A stretch of DNA of 64,000 nucleotides from NCBI GenBank assembly GCA_017465745.1, contig JAFTVM010000064.1, forward strand, positions 1-64,000, read 5' to 3'. Position 1 is the first letter of the stretch. Every line of letters starts with the position of its first letter. The stretch comes from Oscillospiraceae bacterium. GTDB lineage: Bacteria; Bacillota; Clostridia; Oscillospirales; Oscillospiraceae. Position numbers and translations under genes: made by a program. The notes under the pieces were generated by a model, which ran no database searches, was not told the origin of the DNA, and saw nothing but the letters and a program-made list of their open reading frames with translations. Positions 7,323 to 17,330 of this stretch are shown one piece after another.

Positions 7323-9212
7323 TCAGTGCTCCTCGGTGTCGGAAATCTCTTCGAAGCCATCGAAGAGGGAGGTGGAAGACACCTCTGCGGTGATCTCACG
7401 ATTTTCCATGCAGGCGGTGAACTGTTCGCCGGTCATGGATTCGTGCTCCAGCAGATAGTCCACGATCTCGTGGAGCTTCCCGGTATTCTGTTCCAGGATT
7501 TCCTTACAGTGGGCGTAGGCCTTGTCGATGAGAAGCTTGACCTCCTCGTCGATGGTGCCGGCCACCGCCTCGGAATAGCTCTTGGTGGTCTGGTAGTCCC
7601 GGCCGATAAAGACCTCGCCGCCACCCAGATAGCTGACGGTGCCCAGGCGCTCGCACATGCCGTAGCGGGCCACCATATCCCGGGCCAGGGCAGTGGCGCG
7701 GTCGATGTCACTGGAGGCGCCCACGGAGATATCGCCCACGAACAGGGCCTCGGCCACACGGCCGCCCAGCAGAGCAACGATCTCCTCGTACATCTGGTTG
7801 CGGGTCAGGTTGACGGAATCGTCCTTGGGGAAATGCCAGGTGGCGCCCAGGCTGGTGCCCCGGGGGATGATGGTGATGTGGCGGACATCGCTCTGGGTGG
7901 GCAGGCGGTACATGGCGATGGCGTGGCCTGCCTCGTGAATGGCGACCTCTTTCAGATCCTTGCGGGTCTGAACACGGCTCTTCTTCTCAGGGCCGGCCGT
8001 GATTTTCATCATGGCTTCATTCAGATCCGTCATGGAGATGACGGGACGCTCCTGCCGGGCGGCCATAATGGCGGCCTCGTTCAGCAGGTTGCTCAGATCT
8101 GCGCCGGTGAAGCCGGTGGTGGCCCGGGCCAGCGTTTTCAGGCTGACGGAGTCGTCCAGCTTCTTACCCCGGGCGTGGACCTTCAGGATCTCCTCACGGC
8201 CCTTGACGTCGGGACGGCCCACATGGATCTGCCGGTCGAAGCGGCCAGGGCGCAGCAGGGCGGGATCGAGAATATCGGGGCGGTTGGTGGCTGCCAGGAC
8301 GATGACGCCCTCATTCTTGCTGAAGCCATCCATTTCCACCAGCAGCTGGTTCAGGGTCTGCTCCTTTTCGTCGTGACCGCCGCCGAGACCGGAGCCGCGC
8401 TTGCGGCCGACGGCGTCGATCTCGTCAATGAAGACAATGGCAGGCGCCATCTTCTTGGCCTGGTCGAACAGGTCGCGGACACGGCTGGCGCCCACGCCCA
8501 CGTACATCTCCACGAAATCGGAACCGGAGATGCTCAGAAACTGGACGCCCGCTTCGCCGGCTACAGCCCGGGCAAGCAGGGTCTTACCGGTACCGGGAGG
8601 GCCTACCAGCAGCATACCGTGGGGGATCCGGGCGCCGATGGCGGTGAATTTTTCGGGATCGCTGAGGAAATCCACCACTTCCTGCAGCTCGGCCTTTTCC
8701 TCGTCAGCGCCGGCCACATCGTCAAAGGTGACCTTCTGGTCATCGGGGATACCCAGAACAGTGCGGGCACGGCCGAAATTGGCCATGGGATTGTTGGCAT
8801 TGAACCGGCCCATGAGGATGGCCCACAGAATCAGGATGATGATGCCCACGATCAGCAGCGGCGGGATCAGGGAATAAACGGTGGGTTCAGCCTCCGCGAT
8901 AATATCGTAGGAGGCCAGAATACCGGAAGCGGTCTGCTCATCCAGCATGGGCTTGATCTCGGCCAGAAAGCTTTCCGGGTCGGCAATGTCGGTCTGAACC
9001 GTGGTGCTGCCGTTATAGGGGTTGTACAGCTCCATGGTCAGCTCGTCGTCCCGGAGGGTGAAATTGGAAACCTGCTCCTTGCGGAACAGCTCCAGAACCC
9101 GGGAGTAGGGGACGGCATTGCTGCTGGGCGTAAACGCTCCGGTGACCCAGGAGAAAGCCAGATACAGTACAACCAGATAAATCAGAGTGGGAAGGTATTT
9201 GCGAAGTTTCAA
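7323..9212 (-). CDS. ftsH: ATP-dependent zinc metalloprotease FtsH
   Basis: 629 residues, usual length. Two transmembrane helices (about 7-25 and 115-134) flank a small extracytoplasmic domain. The AAA+ module has Walker A GPPGTGKT (204-211), Walker B VFIDEID and the SRH region [20 protein letters not shown]. The peptidase has HEAGH as zinc site. It degrades membrane and short-lived cytosolic proteins as a hexamer. The position directly after hpt and tilS is the classical Firmicutes order. Confidence 0.98.
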   Translation of the reverse strand: MKLRKYLPTLIYLVVLYLAFSWVTGAFTPSSNAVPYSRVLELFRKEQVSNFTLRDDELTMELYNPYNGSTTVQTDIADPESFLAEIKPMLDEQTASGILASYDIIAEAEPTVYSLIPPLLIVGIIILILWAILMGRFNANNPMANFGRARTVLGIPDDQKVTFDDVAGADEEKAELQEVVDFLSDPEKFTAIGARIPHGMLLVGPPGTGKTLLARAVAGEAGVQFLSISGSDFVEMYVGVGASRVRDLFDQAKKMAPAIVFIDEIDAVGRKRGSGLGGGHDEKEQTLNQLLVEMDGFSKNEGVIVLAATNRPDILDPALLRPGRFDRQIHVGRPDVKGREEILKVHARGKKLDDSVSLKTLARATTGFTGADLSNLLNEAAIMAARQERPVISMTDLNEAMMKITAGPEKKSRVQTRKDLKEVAIHEAGHAIAMYRLPTQSDVRHITIIPRGTSLGATWHFPKDDSVNLTRNQMYEEIVALLGGRVAEALFVGDISVGASSDIDRATALARDMVARYGMCERLGTVSYLGGGEVFIGRDYQTTKSYSEAVAGTIDEEVKLLIDKAYAHCKEILEQNTGKLHEIVDYLLEHESMTGEQFTACMENREITAEVSSTSLFDGFEEISDTEEH

Positions 9213-9225
9213 TTAGGGGTTCTCC

Positions 9226-9786
9226 TTAAAAATGTAATTCTTCGGGATCGATGGCGGCAACATAGGGCAGGTTGCGGAACTGCTCGTTGTAGTCCAGACC
9301 ATAGCCGACAACGAACTTGTCGGGGATGGTGAAGCCGACGATGTCGGGCTGCAGGTCGATCCAGGGCTTGCGGCGGGCGGGCTTGTCCAGCAGGGTGACG
9401 ATCTTGACGGAAGCGGGCTTCTTGGTCAGGATGAAGTTATAAGTAAAGTCCAGGGACTTGCCGGTATCGAAGATGTCCTCCAGGATGATGACATGGCGGT
9501 TGCGCAGTTCCAGAGAGACGTCCTTGGTGATCTTGCACTCGCCGGTGGAGTGGACACCACGGTAGGAAGAGACGGACATGAAGTCGATCTGGCAGTGGTC
9601 AGTGAACTCACGGATGAAGTCGGAGAAGAATACACAGACGCCGCGCATAACGCCGACAAACACGGGGTTCTTGCCGCGGTACTCTTCGGTCAGTTCAGCG
9701 GCGATTTCTTTGACGCGGGCCTTGATCTCGGCCTCACTGATCAGGACTTCATGGGGCTGGTCGTACATGTTGATTTGGTAGTTCAT
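9226..9786 (-). CDS. hpt: hypoxanthine phosphoribosyltransferase
   Basis: 186 residues. It salvages hypoxanthine/guanine to IMP/GMP with PRPP. The PRPP-binding motif VIILEDIFDTGKSL is at about 99-112, and the SSYRG flexible loop is at about 73-77. GGAGGG precedes the ATG. It sits between tilS and ftsH, the usual clostridial arrangement, 13 bases before ftsH. Confidence 0.96.
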   Translation of the reverse strand: MNYQINMYDQPHEVLISEAEIKARVKEIAAELTEEYRGKNPVFVGVMRGVCVFFSDFIREFTDHCQIDFMSVSSYRGVHSTGECKITKDVSLELRNRHVIILEDIFDTGKSLDFTYNFILTKKPASVKIVTLLDKPARRKPWIDLQPDIVGFTIPDKFVVGYGLDYNEQFRNLPYVAAIDPEELHF

Positions 9787-9826
9787 AACGAACCCTCCAT
9801 TTACGGATTATAATTTGATATACATA

Positions 9827-11098
9827 TCAGCTTTCGCTGGTTTTTACCATTCGAATAGTGACGGCGGGAAGCATATCCGCCCGTCTGTGGAGTTGTGTTC
9901 CCAATTCACCCACGGCGAGGATGCCTGCATCGTCGCAGATAACAGGGATCCGGTGGCGAATGGCGGCGGGGATCTTTTTGTCGATGAAGCGTTTTTTCAC
10001 GCTTTTGTTTCCGCCTTTCAGCCGCAGCGCGTCGCCGGTCTGACGGGAACGGATGCGGATGGTGCCTGCCGGATCCACGGTGAAGACGGTGTCCGTATTC
10101 ACGATTTCTTCCGCAGGGACACAGGTGATGCGGTAGTCGCCGAACCGGACGGTTTCACCGGGGGAGAGGACCAGCTCTTGCGGTGTGTCCCGTTCAGGGC
10201 GCACTTCCAGGGTGTCATAATTCCGGGCGATGGTGATGGAGCCGGGAAACCGGGCCGCGGCGGAGGGCTTATCCGTAAAGATCAGGGCTTCCGCCAAGGC
10301 GATATGCTCTGCCTCCGGCTCTTTCACGCCGCTTTCTTTCAGGAATGCTTCCAGTGCTCTGGTCCGGATGGCAGCGGGCTGATTCCGCAGCTTTTTTACG
10401 CTGACGGGGCCGTCGGCTTTTGCCAGTTCCGCCAGCGCTTTCTCATCCTGCCGCAGCCGCAGGGCCATGGCGGAGAGGTTTTCGGCGATCCGGGGATTTT
10501 CGGATGCCAGCAGGGGCATCACATGGCGGCGCAGCCGGTTGCGCAGAAATGCGTCGGTGTCATTGGAGCTGTCGGAAATGTGACCGACAGCGTATTCTTC
10601 CAGGAATTTCTCTACCTGCCTCCGGGTGACGCCCAGCATGGGGCGGATCACATTGCCGTTTCGGGGCATGATGCCGCCGAGGCCTTTCAGTCCCGTGCCC
10701 CGCACCAGGTGCAGCAGCACGGTTTCGGCATTGTCGTCGGCGGTGTGGGCCGTGGCGATCTTGCCGGGGAGGGTGCGCAGGAATGCGTATCTTGCGTCTC
10801 TTGCGGCGGCTTCCAGCCCCTTTTTGCCGGGCCTGACCTCAGCGGAGCCGACGTGGAGGGGGATGCCGTAGCCTTCGCAGAATTCCCGGACGAACTGTTC
10901 GTCCCGGTGGGATTCTTCTCCGCGGAGGTGATGGTTAAAGTGTGCGGCGGAGAGATCCAGATCCCATTCTTCTTTTAAGAGGTACATGGCCCACAGCAGG
11001 GCCATGGAGTCCGCGCCGCCGGAAACGGCGCAGACGACGGTGTCGCCGGGGGCGATCAGGCCGTACTTCCGGTTGAAAGAACGCAGATCAGTCAACAT
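9827..11098 (-). CDS. tilS: tRNA(Ile)-lysidine synthetase
   Basis: 423 residues from the ATG that overlaps the end of dnaB by 11 bases and has GGAG seven bases upstream. ATP-pyrophosphatase P-loop SGGADSM at 26-32, HFNHHLRGEES, and a C-terminal substrate-recognition domain. It modifies the wobble cytidine of the CAU tRNA to lysidine so that AUA is read as isoleucine, which is relevant because the neighbouring phage makes noticeable use of ATA codons. Confidence 0.95.
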   Translation of the reverse strand: MLTDLRSFNRKYGLIAPGDTVVCAVSGGADSMALLWAMYLLKEEWDLDLSAAHFNHHLRGEESHRDEQFVREFCEGYGIPLHVGSAEVRPGKKGLEAAARDARYAFLRTLPGKIATAHTADDNAETVLLHLVRGTGLKGLGGIMPRNGNVIRPMLGVTRRQVEKFLEEYAVGHISDSSNDTDAFLRNRLRRHVMPLLASENPRIAENLSAMALRLRQDEKALAELAKADGPVSVKKLRNQPAAIRTRALEAFLKESGVKEPEAEHIALAEALIFTDKPSAAARFPGSITIARNYDTLEVRPERDTPQELVLSPGETVRFGDYRITCVPAEEIVNTDTVFTVDPAGTIRIRSRQTGDALRLKGGNKSVKKRFIDKKIPAAIRHRIPVICDDAGILAVGELGTQLHRRADMLPAVTIRMVKTSES

Positions 11099-12428
11099 GC
11101 TTCCACTCCCGGTCGGCAAAGGCCTGGTACTGGGCGATCCACTGGAGCTTTACCGTGCCGGTCTCGCCGTGGCGGTTTTTCGACACGATGCACTCTGCGA
11201 TGCCCTTATCTTCGGAATTTTCGTTGTAATATTCGTCCCGGTACAGGAACATGACGGAGTCGGCGTCCTGCTCGATGGCGCCGGATTCGCGCAGGTCGGA
11301 CAGGATGGGCCGCTTGTCGGTGCGGCTTTCCACCGCGCGGGACAGCTGGCTGAGACACAGCACCGGCACGTTCAGCTCCTTGGCCATGATCTTCAGGGCG
11401 CGGGAGATCTCGCCCACCACCTGGACGCGGTTGTCACCGCCGCCCTTGCCGTAGCCGGAGCCCTGCATCAGCTGCAGGTAGTCGATGATGACCAGGCCCA
11501 GATTGTCCAGCCGGCGGCACTTGGCGTTCATCTCGGCCACGGTGATGGAGGGATTGTCGTCGATACGCAGGTCGGTCTGGCTCAGGGAAGCAGACGCCAT
11601 ACACAGCTTGGTCCACTCTTCCTCGGTGAGTTTGCCGGTGGCCAGCTTCTTGCTGTCGACAAAGGCCTCGTTGGCCAGCAGTCGCATCACCAGCTGCTCC
11701 CGGGACATCTCCAGGTTGAAGATGGCCACAGTTTTGTTGTACTTCTTGGCCACATTCAGGCCGATGTTCAGAGCGAAGGCGGACTTGCCCATGGCGGGAC
11801 GGGCAGCCACCAGCAAAAGGTCAGAATTGTTCAGACCGTTGATCTTGGTGTCCAGGTCGTGCAGGCCGGTGGACATGCCGGGGATGGCGGAATCGGAAAG
11901 GCTCAGCTCTGTCAGACGGTCGAAAACCTTGTGCAATATGGTGCCCACGTGCTCCAGACTGTCGCCCCGCTCACCTTTGCGCAGGGCATAGATCTTCTTT
12001 TCGGCGGATTCCAGCATCTCCGAAGCGGTGCCCACTTCCTCGTGGACCATTTCGGCAATGTCGGTGGAGGCCTGGGCCAGGCCACGGAGCATGGCCTTTT
12101 CCCGGACGATATTGGCATAGCGGACCACGTTGGCGGCGGTGGGGGTGATCTCCATGAGCTGGAGGATGTAGTCCCGGGAATTGTCCTGATGCAGGCCCAG
12201 CTCCTTCATCTTGTCCAGCACCGTCACGGGGTCGATGGTCTGGGAGAAATTGAACATGGTGTAGATGGTCTCAAAGATCTCCCGGTTCTGCTTCAGGTAA
12301 AAGTCATCAGGGGTGACGATGCCAACCACATCGGCAACACAGCGGCTGTCGATGAGGATGGAACCGAGAACGGCCTGCTCCGCCTCCAGCGACTGGGGCG
12401 GCTGCCGGGTTAAGAGTTCTTCATCCAT
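11088..12428 (-). CDS. dnaB: replicative DNA helicase DnaB
   Basis: 446 residues. N-terminal primase-interacting domain (LLTRQPPQSLEAEQAVLGSI) followed by the RecA-like motor with Walker A ARPAMGKS, Walker B LVIIDYLQLM and the SQLSRAVE motif. Hexameric 5'-3' helicase at the replication fork. It follows rplI, as in many Firmicutes, separated by a repeat-bearing 145-base gap. Confidence 0.97.
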   Translation of the reverse strand: MDEELLTRQPPQSLEAEQAVLGSILIDSRCVADVVGIVTPDDFYLKQNREIFETIYTMFNFSQTIDPVTVLDKMKELGLHQDNSRDYILQLMEITPTAANVVRYANIVREKAMLRGLAQASTDIAEMVHEEVGTASEMLESAEKKIYALRKGERGDSLEHVGTILHKVFDRLTELSLSDSAIPGMSTGLHDLDTKINGLNNSDLLLVAARPAMGKSAFALNIGLNVAKKYNKTVAIFNLEMSREQLVMRLLANEAFVDSKKLATGKLTEEEWTKLCMASASLSQTDLRIDDNPSITVAEMNAKCRRLDNLGLVIIDYLQLMQGSGYGKGGGDNRVQVVGEISRALKIMAKELNVPVLCLSQLSRAVESRTDKRPILSDLRESGAIEQDADSVMFLYRDEYYNENSEDKGIAECIVSKNRHGETGTVKLQWIAQYQAFADREWKHVD

Positions 12429-12458
12429 GCTGTTTCTCCTTTCTTAAATGAGATAATG

Positions 12459-12559
12459 CCTTCCCCGCCGGGGAAGGTGGCACGGCGGAGCCGTGACGGA
12501 AGCGGGATTCCTTTCACCTCTCCCGCCCCCCTTCGGGGCACCCTCCCCAAAGGGGAGGG
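12459..12559. repeat. paired inverted repeats between dnaB and rplI
   Basis: CCTTCCCC GCC GGGGAAGG (12459-12477) and CCCTCCCC AAA GGGGAGGG (12541-12559) are two perfect hairpins flanking about 60 bases. This looks like one dispersed intergenic element of the host. It may also act as a transcription attenuator within the run. Confidence 0.5.
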
Positions 12560-12573
12560 CGTGACGAGGGAGA

Positions 12574-13020
12574 TCAGGCCTCCTCGATCTTGACGGACAG
12601 GGGAGCGGTGATTTCGTAGCCCAGCTTGCAGTTGACGGTGTAGGTACCGACATTCTTGATGTTCTCGCCCAGCACCAGCTTGCGCTTGTCCAGCTTGATG
12701 CCGGACTGCTTTTCCAGGGCGGCTGCGATCTCCTGAGTGGTGACGGCGCCGAACAGACGGCCGTTGCCGCCGCCCTTGGCGGTGACCACCACGGTCATCT
12801 CCCGGAGCTTCTTGGAAACTGCCAGAGCCTCAGCCTTCTCCCGGGCAATACGCTCGGCGGTGGCCTTGTCGTTCATGCGCATGGTGTTGATGGCATCGGG
12901 GGTAGCCTCGATGGCCAGCTTCTTGGGCAGCATGAAGTTACGGGCGTAGCCGTCGGAAACCTCCAGCATCTGGCCCTTCTTGCCCTTGCCCTTGACGTCC
13001 TGTAACAGAATAACTTTCAT
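12574..13020 (-). CDS. rplI: 50S ribosomal protein L9
   Basis: 148 residues, full length. N-terminal domain [21 protein letters not shown] with the conserved [16 protein letters not shown], a long connecting helix and the C-terminal RNA-binding domain. It binds 23S rRNA at the base of the L1 stalk. Placed between gdpP and dnaB as in other clostridia. Confidence 0.97.
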   Translation of the reverse strand: MKVILLQDVKGKGKKGQMLEVSDGYARNFMLPKKLAIEATPDAINTMRMNDKATAERIAREKAEALAVSKKLREMTVVVTAKGGGNGRLFGAVTTQEIAAALEKQSGIKLDKRKLVLGENIKNVGTYTVNCKLGYEITAPLSVKIEEA

Positions 13021-13036
13021 AATATATACTCCTTTG

Positions 13037-13126
13037 CTGTGTCATTGCGAGGAGCGAAGTGACATGGTGATCCCCTTTGATTACGGGGCTTCCCACGCCA
13101 GTGTGCGCACCGGCTCGGAATGACAT
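13037..13126. repeat. dispersed intergenic repeat, copy B
   Basis: This stretch starts GTCATTGCGAGGAGCGAAGTGAC and ends with the 25 bases (13100-13124) that are the exact reverse complement of 2644-2668. It fills the gap between gdpP and rplI. Probable REP/MITE-type element. Confidence 0.6.
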
Positions 13127-13134
13127 GAAATGTT

Positions 13135-15111
13135 TTAATTTTCAAAATACTGGTCAATGGAAGCGGTGAGCTTTTTCATGACCTCCTGGATGGTGGTATC
13201 CTTGATCTGGGCGCCTGCGGTGGCTGCGTTGCCGCCGCCGCCGAGAGGCTCCAGAATCATCTGGACGTTGATGCTGCCCAGGCTGCGGGCAGACATGATG
13301 ACGCTGCCGTTGTCAGGATACAGGACAACGGATGCAGAGATACCGGCGATGTTCAGCAGTTCGTCGGCGGCCTGGCCGGCCAGGATCCGGGTGGTGGGCA
13401 CATCCAGGGCGGCAATGGCCAGCTCGGGCCGGTACATCTTCGCCATGCGGATGATGTCGTATTTTGCAACGGTGTGCTTCAGATCCCGCTGCATCAGCAT
13501 CTTGACGTCCACGGTGTCAGCGCCCAGGCGGCGCAGGAAAGCGGCAGCCTCGAAGGTTCGCTCGCCGGTGCGGACGTTGAAGCTCTTGGTGTCCAGGCAG
13601 ATGCCTGCCAGCAGGCTCTTGGCCTCGATGGGCAGGATATCGGTGGGATCCACGGCATACTGCAGCAGCTCCGTGGTCAGCTCGGAGGCGGAGGAAGCAT
13701 AGGGCTCGTGGAAATTGACCACCACGGGGTCAATATAGTCGGCAGCCCGGCGGTGGTGGTCCACCACACAGACCTTGGGAATGGTCTCCAGCAGGGGTTC
13801 ACACTCCACCTGGGCGGGGCGGTTGGTGTCCACCACGATCAGGATGGAATGACTGTCGCAGCGCAGCAGGGCTTCCTGGCCCGAGATGAAGATATCCTTG
13901 TATTCCGGCTCCCGGAGGATCTCCTCCACCAGCTTTTCAGAAGCATTATGCTCCAGATCCAGCACGATGTATGCTTTCTTGTTCTTCTTGCGGCACAGGC
14001 AGCTGATGCCCATGGCGGCGCCCACAGAGTCCAGGTCGGCGTTTTTGTGGCCCATGATGAAGATCTCGCTGGACTGGCCGATGAGTTCCATCAGGGAATT
14101 GGCGGTGACGCGGGAGCGGACCTTGCTGCGGGAATCGCCCTCCTGGTTCCGGCCGCCGAAGAAGGTGAAGTTGAGACGGTCCTTGATGACTGCCTGGTCG
14201 CCGCCCCGGCTCAGGGCCATTTCGATGGAAAGGCAGGCGAAATTGAAATTCTCTTCGAAATTGGCGCCGTCCACGCCCAGGCCTATGGAGAGGGAGGCGG
14301 ACAGGCCGTTGGGGCTGATGACCTGATGCATGTCCTCGACCAGGGAGAATTTCTTCTCCACGGCGTCACGCAGGTGGCGCTTTTCGAAGATGAAGATATA
14401 GCGGTTGCGTTCGAGCTTGCGGAACAGGCCATGGTACTGGGCGCTCCACTCCAGAATGACGTCGTTGATGCGGGCATTCAGGGAGGAGATGGCGCTTTCG
14501 TTGAGGTTCTTGGTCAGTTCCTCGTAGTTGTCGATGAGGATGATGGAGACCACTGGGCGGGAGCGGATATATTCATCGCGTACCTGGTAGAGCATGGTCA
14601 GGTCGGAGAAGTACAGCACGCCCAGCATGGTGCCCATGGGGTCGTTGGCCCGGTGGGTGGTGCCGTAGACCCGGTACCGGCGACCGCTGAGCTCCACATC
14701 ATAGGGCGCTTCGGTCTTCCGGTCGCCCAGCCAGTCGGTGGAGAATTCCGGCAGCAGGGCGTGGATGGTCTGCACCAGCATGGTGTCGGAGAAGCCCGTC
14801 AGGTCAATAAATTTCTCGTTGGCCCAGACGATGCCGCCGTCGCCCAGGCGGATCATCACCATGGGGAAGGGACACTCGCCCTGACTGACGGATTCAATGG
14901 CGGAAGGGATGGTCTGCAGGTACTGCAGCATCTGGCGGTGGCGCCGGTGTTTGCGCAGCATATAAAAAGCGAACACGATGAAGGTCACGGCGATCTCGCC
15001 CACGGCCAGGGTAATATAATCAAGAAGCAGGGCGCACAGGCAGAACAGGGCCATCACCGTAAAATAGATACCCATTCCGGGATGGATCAGTTGTCCGAGC
15101 TTTTTGTTCAC
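13135..15111 (-). CDS. gdpP: cyclic-di-AMP phosphodiesterase GdpP
   Basis: 658 residues from a GTG with GGAGGAG six bases upstream; the longer ATG reading lacks such a site. Two N-terminal transmembrane helices, a PAS-like region, a degenerate GGDEF (SRGGDQAVIKD in place of GGDEF), then a DHH domain with GHKNADLDS and VVDHHRR, and a DHHA1 tail with GGGGNAATAG. It hydrolyses c-di-AMP to pApA and controls osmolyte and cell-wall homeostasis. Head of the leftward run. Confidence 0.95.
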   Translation of the reverse strand: MNKKLGQLIHPGMGIYFTVMALFCLCALLLDYITLAVGEIAVTFIVFAFYMLRKHRRHRQMLQYLQTIPSAIESVSQGECPFPMVMIRLGDGGIVWANEKFIDLTGFSDTMLVQTIHALLPEFSTDWLGDRKTEAPYDVELSGRRYRVYGTTHRANDPMGTMLGVLYFSDLTMLYQVRDEYIRSRPVVSIILIDNYEELTKNLNESAISSLNARINDVILEWSAQYHGLFRKLERNRYIFIFEKRHLRDAVEKKFSLVEDMHQVISPNGLSASLSIGLGVDGANFEENFNFACLSIEMALSRGGDQAVIKDRLNFTFFGGRNQEGDSRSKVRSRVTANSLMELIGQSSEIFIMGHKNADLDSVGAAMGISCLCRKKNKKAYIVLDLEHNASEKLVEEILREPEYKDIFISGQEALLRCDSHSILIVVDTNRPAQVECEPLLETIPKVCVVDHHRRAADYIDPVVVNFHEPYASSASELTTELLQYAVDPTDILPIEAKSLLAGICLDTKSFNVRTGERTFEAAAFLRRLGADTVDVKMLMQRDLKHTVAKYDIIRMAKMYRPELAIAALDVPTTRILAGQAADELLNIAGISASVVLYPDNGSVIMSARSLGSINVQMILEPLGGGGNAATAGAQIKDTTIQEVMKKLTASIDQYFEN

Positions 15112-15168
15112 GTCTCTCTCCTCCAAATTCTGGGCGCTATAACCCACAATATCCATACTACAACGGAT

Positions 15169-15197
15169 ATTATAGCAAACTTCAGGTCAAGGTGCAA
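15169..15197 (-). promoter_or_regulatory. sigma-A-type promoter of the gdpP run
   Basis: On the minus strand TTGCAC (15197-15192), a 17-base spacer, then TATAAT (15174-15169). The start of transcription would fall about 50 bases upstream of the GTG of gdpP. Confidence 0.75.
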
Positions 15198-15260
15198 CTG
15201 TTTATTTCCTGAAAACGGGGCGGATGTTCCGCACAGCACCGGGATGTCGAAAAATAATTG

Positions 15261-15288
15261 TGTACATTTCGGAAATCTGTGTTATAAT
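15261..15288 (+). promoter_or_regulatory. probable promoter of rnj
   Basis: TGTACA (15261-15266), 16 bases, TATAAT (15283-15288). It fires away from the gdpP promoter and leaves a leader of about 190 bases before the TTG start of rnj. Confidence 0.6.
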
Positions 15289-15301
15289 ACTACCGTATGC
15301 G

Positions 15302-15354
15302 CCGGGTAGGCAGACCCGGGCGACCTGCCGCACAGTCAGCAACCAGCTGTGCGG
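15302..15354 (+). other. two adjacent hairpins in the rnj leader
   Basis: CCGGGT AGGCAG ACCCGG (15302-15319) and CCGCACAG, 11-base loop, CTGTGCGG (15328-15354) are perfect stems just after the start of the predicted rnj transcript. No T-run follows, so they are not a simple terminator. They could stabilise the message or allow autoregulation by RNase J. The remaining 15355-15483 is unstructured to the eye, with AAGGAG at its end. Confidence 0.5.
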
Positions 15355-15483
15355 AACATACAACTGAATTTGTTTGCAGGCGTTTTTCTGCTCTGATGGC
15401 GATTCGGGGCCGGAGGAGGGAAAGACGGGTGCCTGCTTTTGTGCGTCCATTTTTTGGATGAAAGATTGAAAGGAGTAACTCTT

Positions 15484-17139
15484 TTGGCAGAAAAACTGAA
15501 AATTATCCCTCTGGGCGGTCTGGATGAGATCGGCAAGAACATCACCGTCCTGGAGTACGGCAAGGACATGATCGTCATCGACTGCGGCGTGGGCTTCCCC
15601 GACGAGGACATGTACGGCATCGACCTGGTGATCCCCGATTTTTCCTATCTGGCGGCCAACCAGAAAAAGCTGCGGGGCCTGTTCGTGACCCACGGCCATG
15701 AGGATCACATCGGTTCCATCCCCTACCTGATGAAGGAGGTCAACTGTCCCATCCACGGCACCGCCATGACCAATGGCCTCATTAAGCTGAAGCTGGAGGA
15801 GCACCGCATTGCCGATACGGTCAAGCTGGTGACCCACAAGCCCGGCGACGTGGTGAAGGCAGGCTGCTTCCAGGTGGAATTCATCCACGTCAACCATTCC
15901 ATCGCAGACGCGGTGTGCTTCTCCATCAAGACCCCCGTGGGCACGGTGGTGTTCACCGGCGACTTCAAGATCGATCCCACCGCCCCCGACGGCATGATGG
16001 ATCTTGCCCGCCTGGGTCAGATCGGCAACGAGGGCGTCCTGGCCCTGCTGTGTGATTCCACCAACGTTGAGCGCACCGGCTACACCCCCAGCGAAAGCAC
16101 CGTGGCCGACAGCCTGGCCCGTCAGTTCCGCAACTGCGACCAGCGCATCATCATTACCACCTTTGCCTCCAACATGCTGCGCATCCAGGCGGTGCTCAAT
16201 GAGGCCCACCGCCACGGCCGTAAGGTGGCTGTCACCGGCCGCAGCATGGAAAATGTGCTGCGGGTGGCCCAGGAACTGGGTTATCTGAAGGTGCCTGCCA
16301 ATACCCTGGTGGAGCTGGGGGCCATCAAGAGCCTGCCCAAGAACAAGGTGGTCATCGTCTCCACCGGCAGTCAGGGCGAGAATATGTCCGCCCTGTACCG
16401 CATGGCCTTCAACACCCACAAGCAGATCGACATCACCGCCGGTGACCGGATCATCATCTCCGCCTCCGCCATCCCCGGCAACGAGAAGGCGGTCTCCAAG
16501 ATCATCAACGAGCTTTACCGCAAGGGTGCGGACGTGATCTCCGACAAGTCCGAGGGGCTCCACGTCTCCGGCCACGCCTGCCAGGAGGAGCTGAAGATCG
16601 TCCACGGCCTGCTGAAGCCCAAGTTCTTCCTGCCCGCCCACGGCGAGCAGCGCCACCTGCAGACCCACTACAAGCTGGCCCTGCAGATGGGCATGAAGCC
16701 GAGCCACGTGCTCATCGGCGAGATCGGCTCCGTGTTCGAGCTGTCCGCCCGTACCTGCAAGCTCCGGGACAAGGTTCCTGCCGGTCAGGTCTATGTGGAC
16801 GGTACCGGTGTGGGTGATGTGGGCGCTGTTGTCCTGCGGGACCGCCGCCACCTGGCCGAGGACGGTATGATCGTGGTGTGCGTGGGTCTGAGCAGTGAGG
16901 ACGGCGGCGTGATCTCCGGTCCCGACATCATCACCCGGGGATTTATCTACGTCAAGGAGTCCGAGGAGCTGATGGAAGACCTGCGGGAGGTGGCCATGGA
17001 GGCCATCGAGCGCTGCCAGCGCAGACGCGTCCGTGACTGGGCCATCATCAAAACCGCCATCAAGAACGACCTGGGTGGTTTCCTCTACAAGCATACCAAA
17101 CGCAATCCCATGATCCTGCCTGTCATTATGGAAATCTGA
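15484..17139 (+). CDS. rnj: ribonuclease J
   Basis: 552 residues from a TTG with AGGAG eight bases upstream; the longer ATG reading would add a non-family N-terminus. Metallo-beta-lactamase site HGHEDH at 70-75, further metal ligands HVNHS, beta-CASP region FASNMLRIQAVLNEA, HVSGHA, and the RNase J C-terminal domain. A 5'-3' exo/endonuclease for mRNA decay and rRNA maturation. It ends with the family-typical PMILPVIME. The phage begins right after it, so its 3' end or the following 200 bases probably hold the attachment site. Confidence 0.96.
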   Translation: MAEKLKIIPLGGLDEIGKNITVLEYGKDMIVIDCGVGFPDEDMYGIDLVIPDFSYLAANQKKLRGLFVTHGHEDHIGSIPYLMKEVNCPIHGTAMTNGLIKLKLEEHRIADTVKLVTHKPGDVVKAGCFQVEFIHVNHSIADAVCFSIKTPVGTVVFTGDFKIDPTAPDGMMDLARLGQIGNEGVLALLCDSTNVERTGYTPSESTVADSLARQFRNCDQRIIITTFASNMLRIQAVLNEAHRHGRKVAVTGRSMENVLRVAQELGYLKVPANTLVELGAIKSLPKNKVVIVSTGSQGENMSALYRMAFNTHKQIDITAGDRIIISASAIPGNEKAVSKIINELYRKGADVISDKSEGLHVSGHACQEELKIVHGLLKPKFFLPAHGEQRHLQTHYKLALQMGMKPSHVLIGEIGSVFELSARTCKLRDKVPAGQVYVDGTGVGDVGAVVLRDRRHLAEDGMIVVCVGLSSEDGGVISGPDIITRGFIYVKESEELMEDLREVAMEAIERCQRRRVRDWAIIKTAIKNDLGGFLYKHTKRNPMILPVIMEI

Positions 17140-17228
17140 TTTGAACAACTGCTAATGGAAAAACCGTTGCAGTCCAACGCATATTCGACGTAATAGGATG
17201 CGGTAAAATGTAAGGAAAAGTAGCACAA

Positions 17229-17271
17229 TCCTACACTACTCCTACACCAATCCTACAACTTTATTCCTACA
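17229..17271 (+). repeat. four TCCTACA direct repeats beside the integrase (candidate arm-type sites)
   Basis: TCCTACA occurs at 17229, 17240, 17251 and 17265, so the first three are exactly 11 bases apart, about one helical turn. The same heptamer recurs three times on the other side of the integrase gene. Direct repeats next to an integrase often are arm-type binding sites of the recombinase. The att core should be nearby but cannot be named from one end. Confidence 0.6.
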
Positions 17272-17276
17272 CTGTT

Positions 17277-17330
17277 AAACCCCTTCGTTGTACTGAGCTC
17301 TACCGGGCTTAATACTTCGAAGGGGTTTTT
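17277..17330. terminator. terminator between rnj and the integrase
   Basis: AAACCCCTTCG (17277-17287) pairs with CGAAGGGGTTT (17318-17328), followed by further T residues on the plus strand and, on the other strand, by a run after AAACCCC. It can end rnj transcripts and probably also the leftward integrase transcript. Confidence 0.65.

Noticed and set aside
17229..17271. Regularly spaced short repeats that might suggest a CRISPR-like array
   Set aside because: The unit is seven bases with 4-7-base gaps and no spacers, so it fits protein-binding sites, not CRISPR. No CRISPR array or cas gene was seen in the window.
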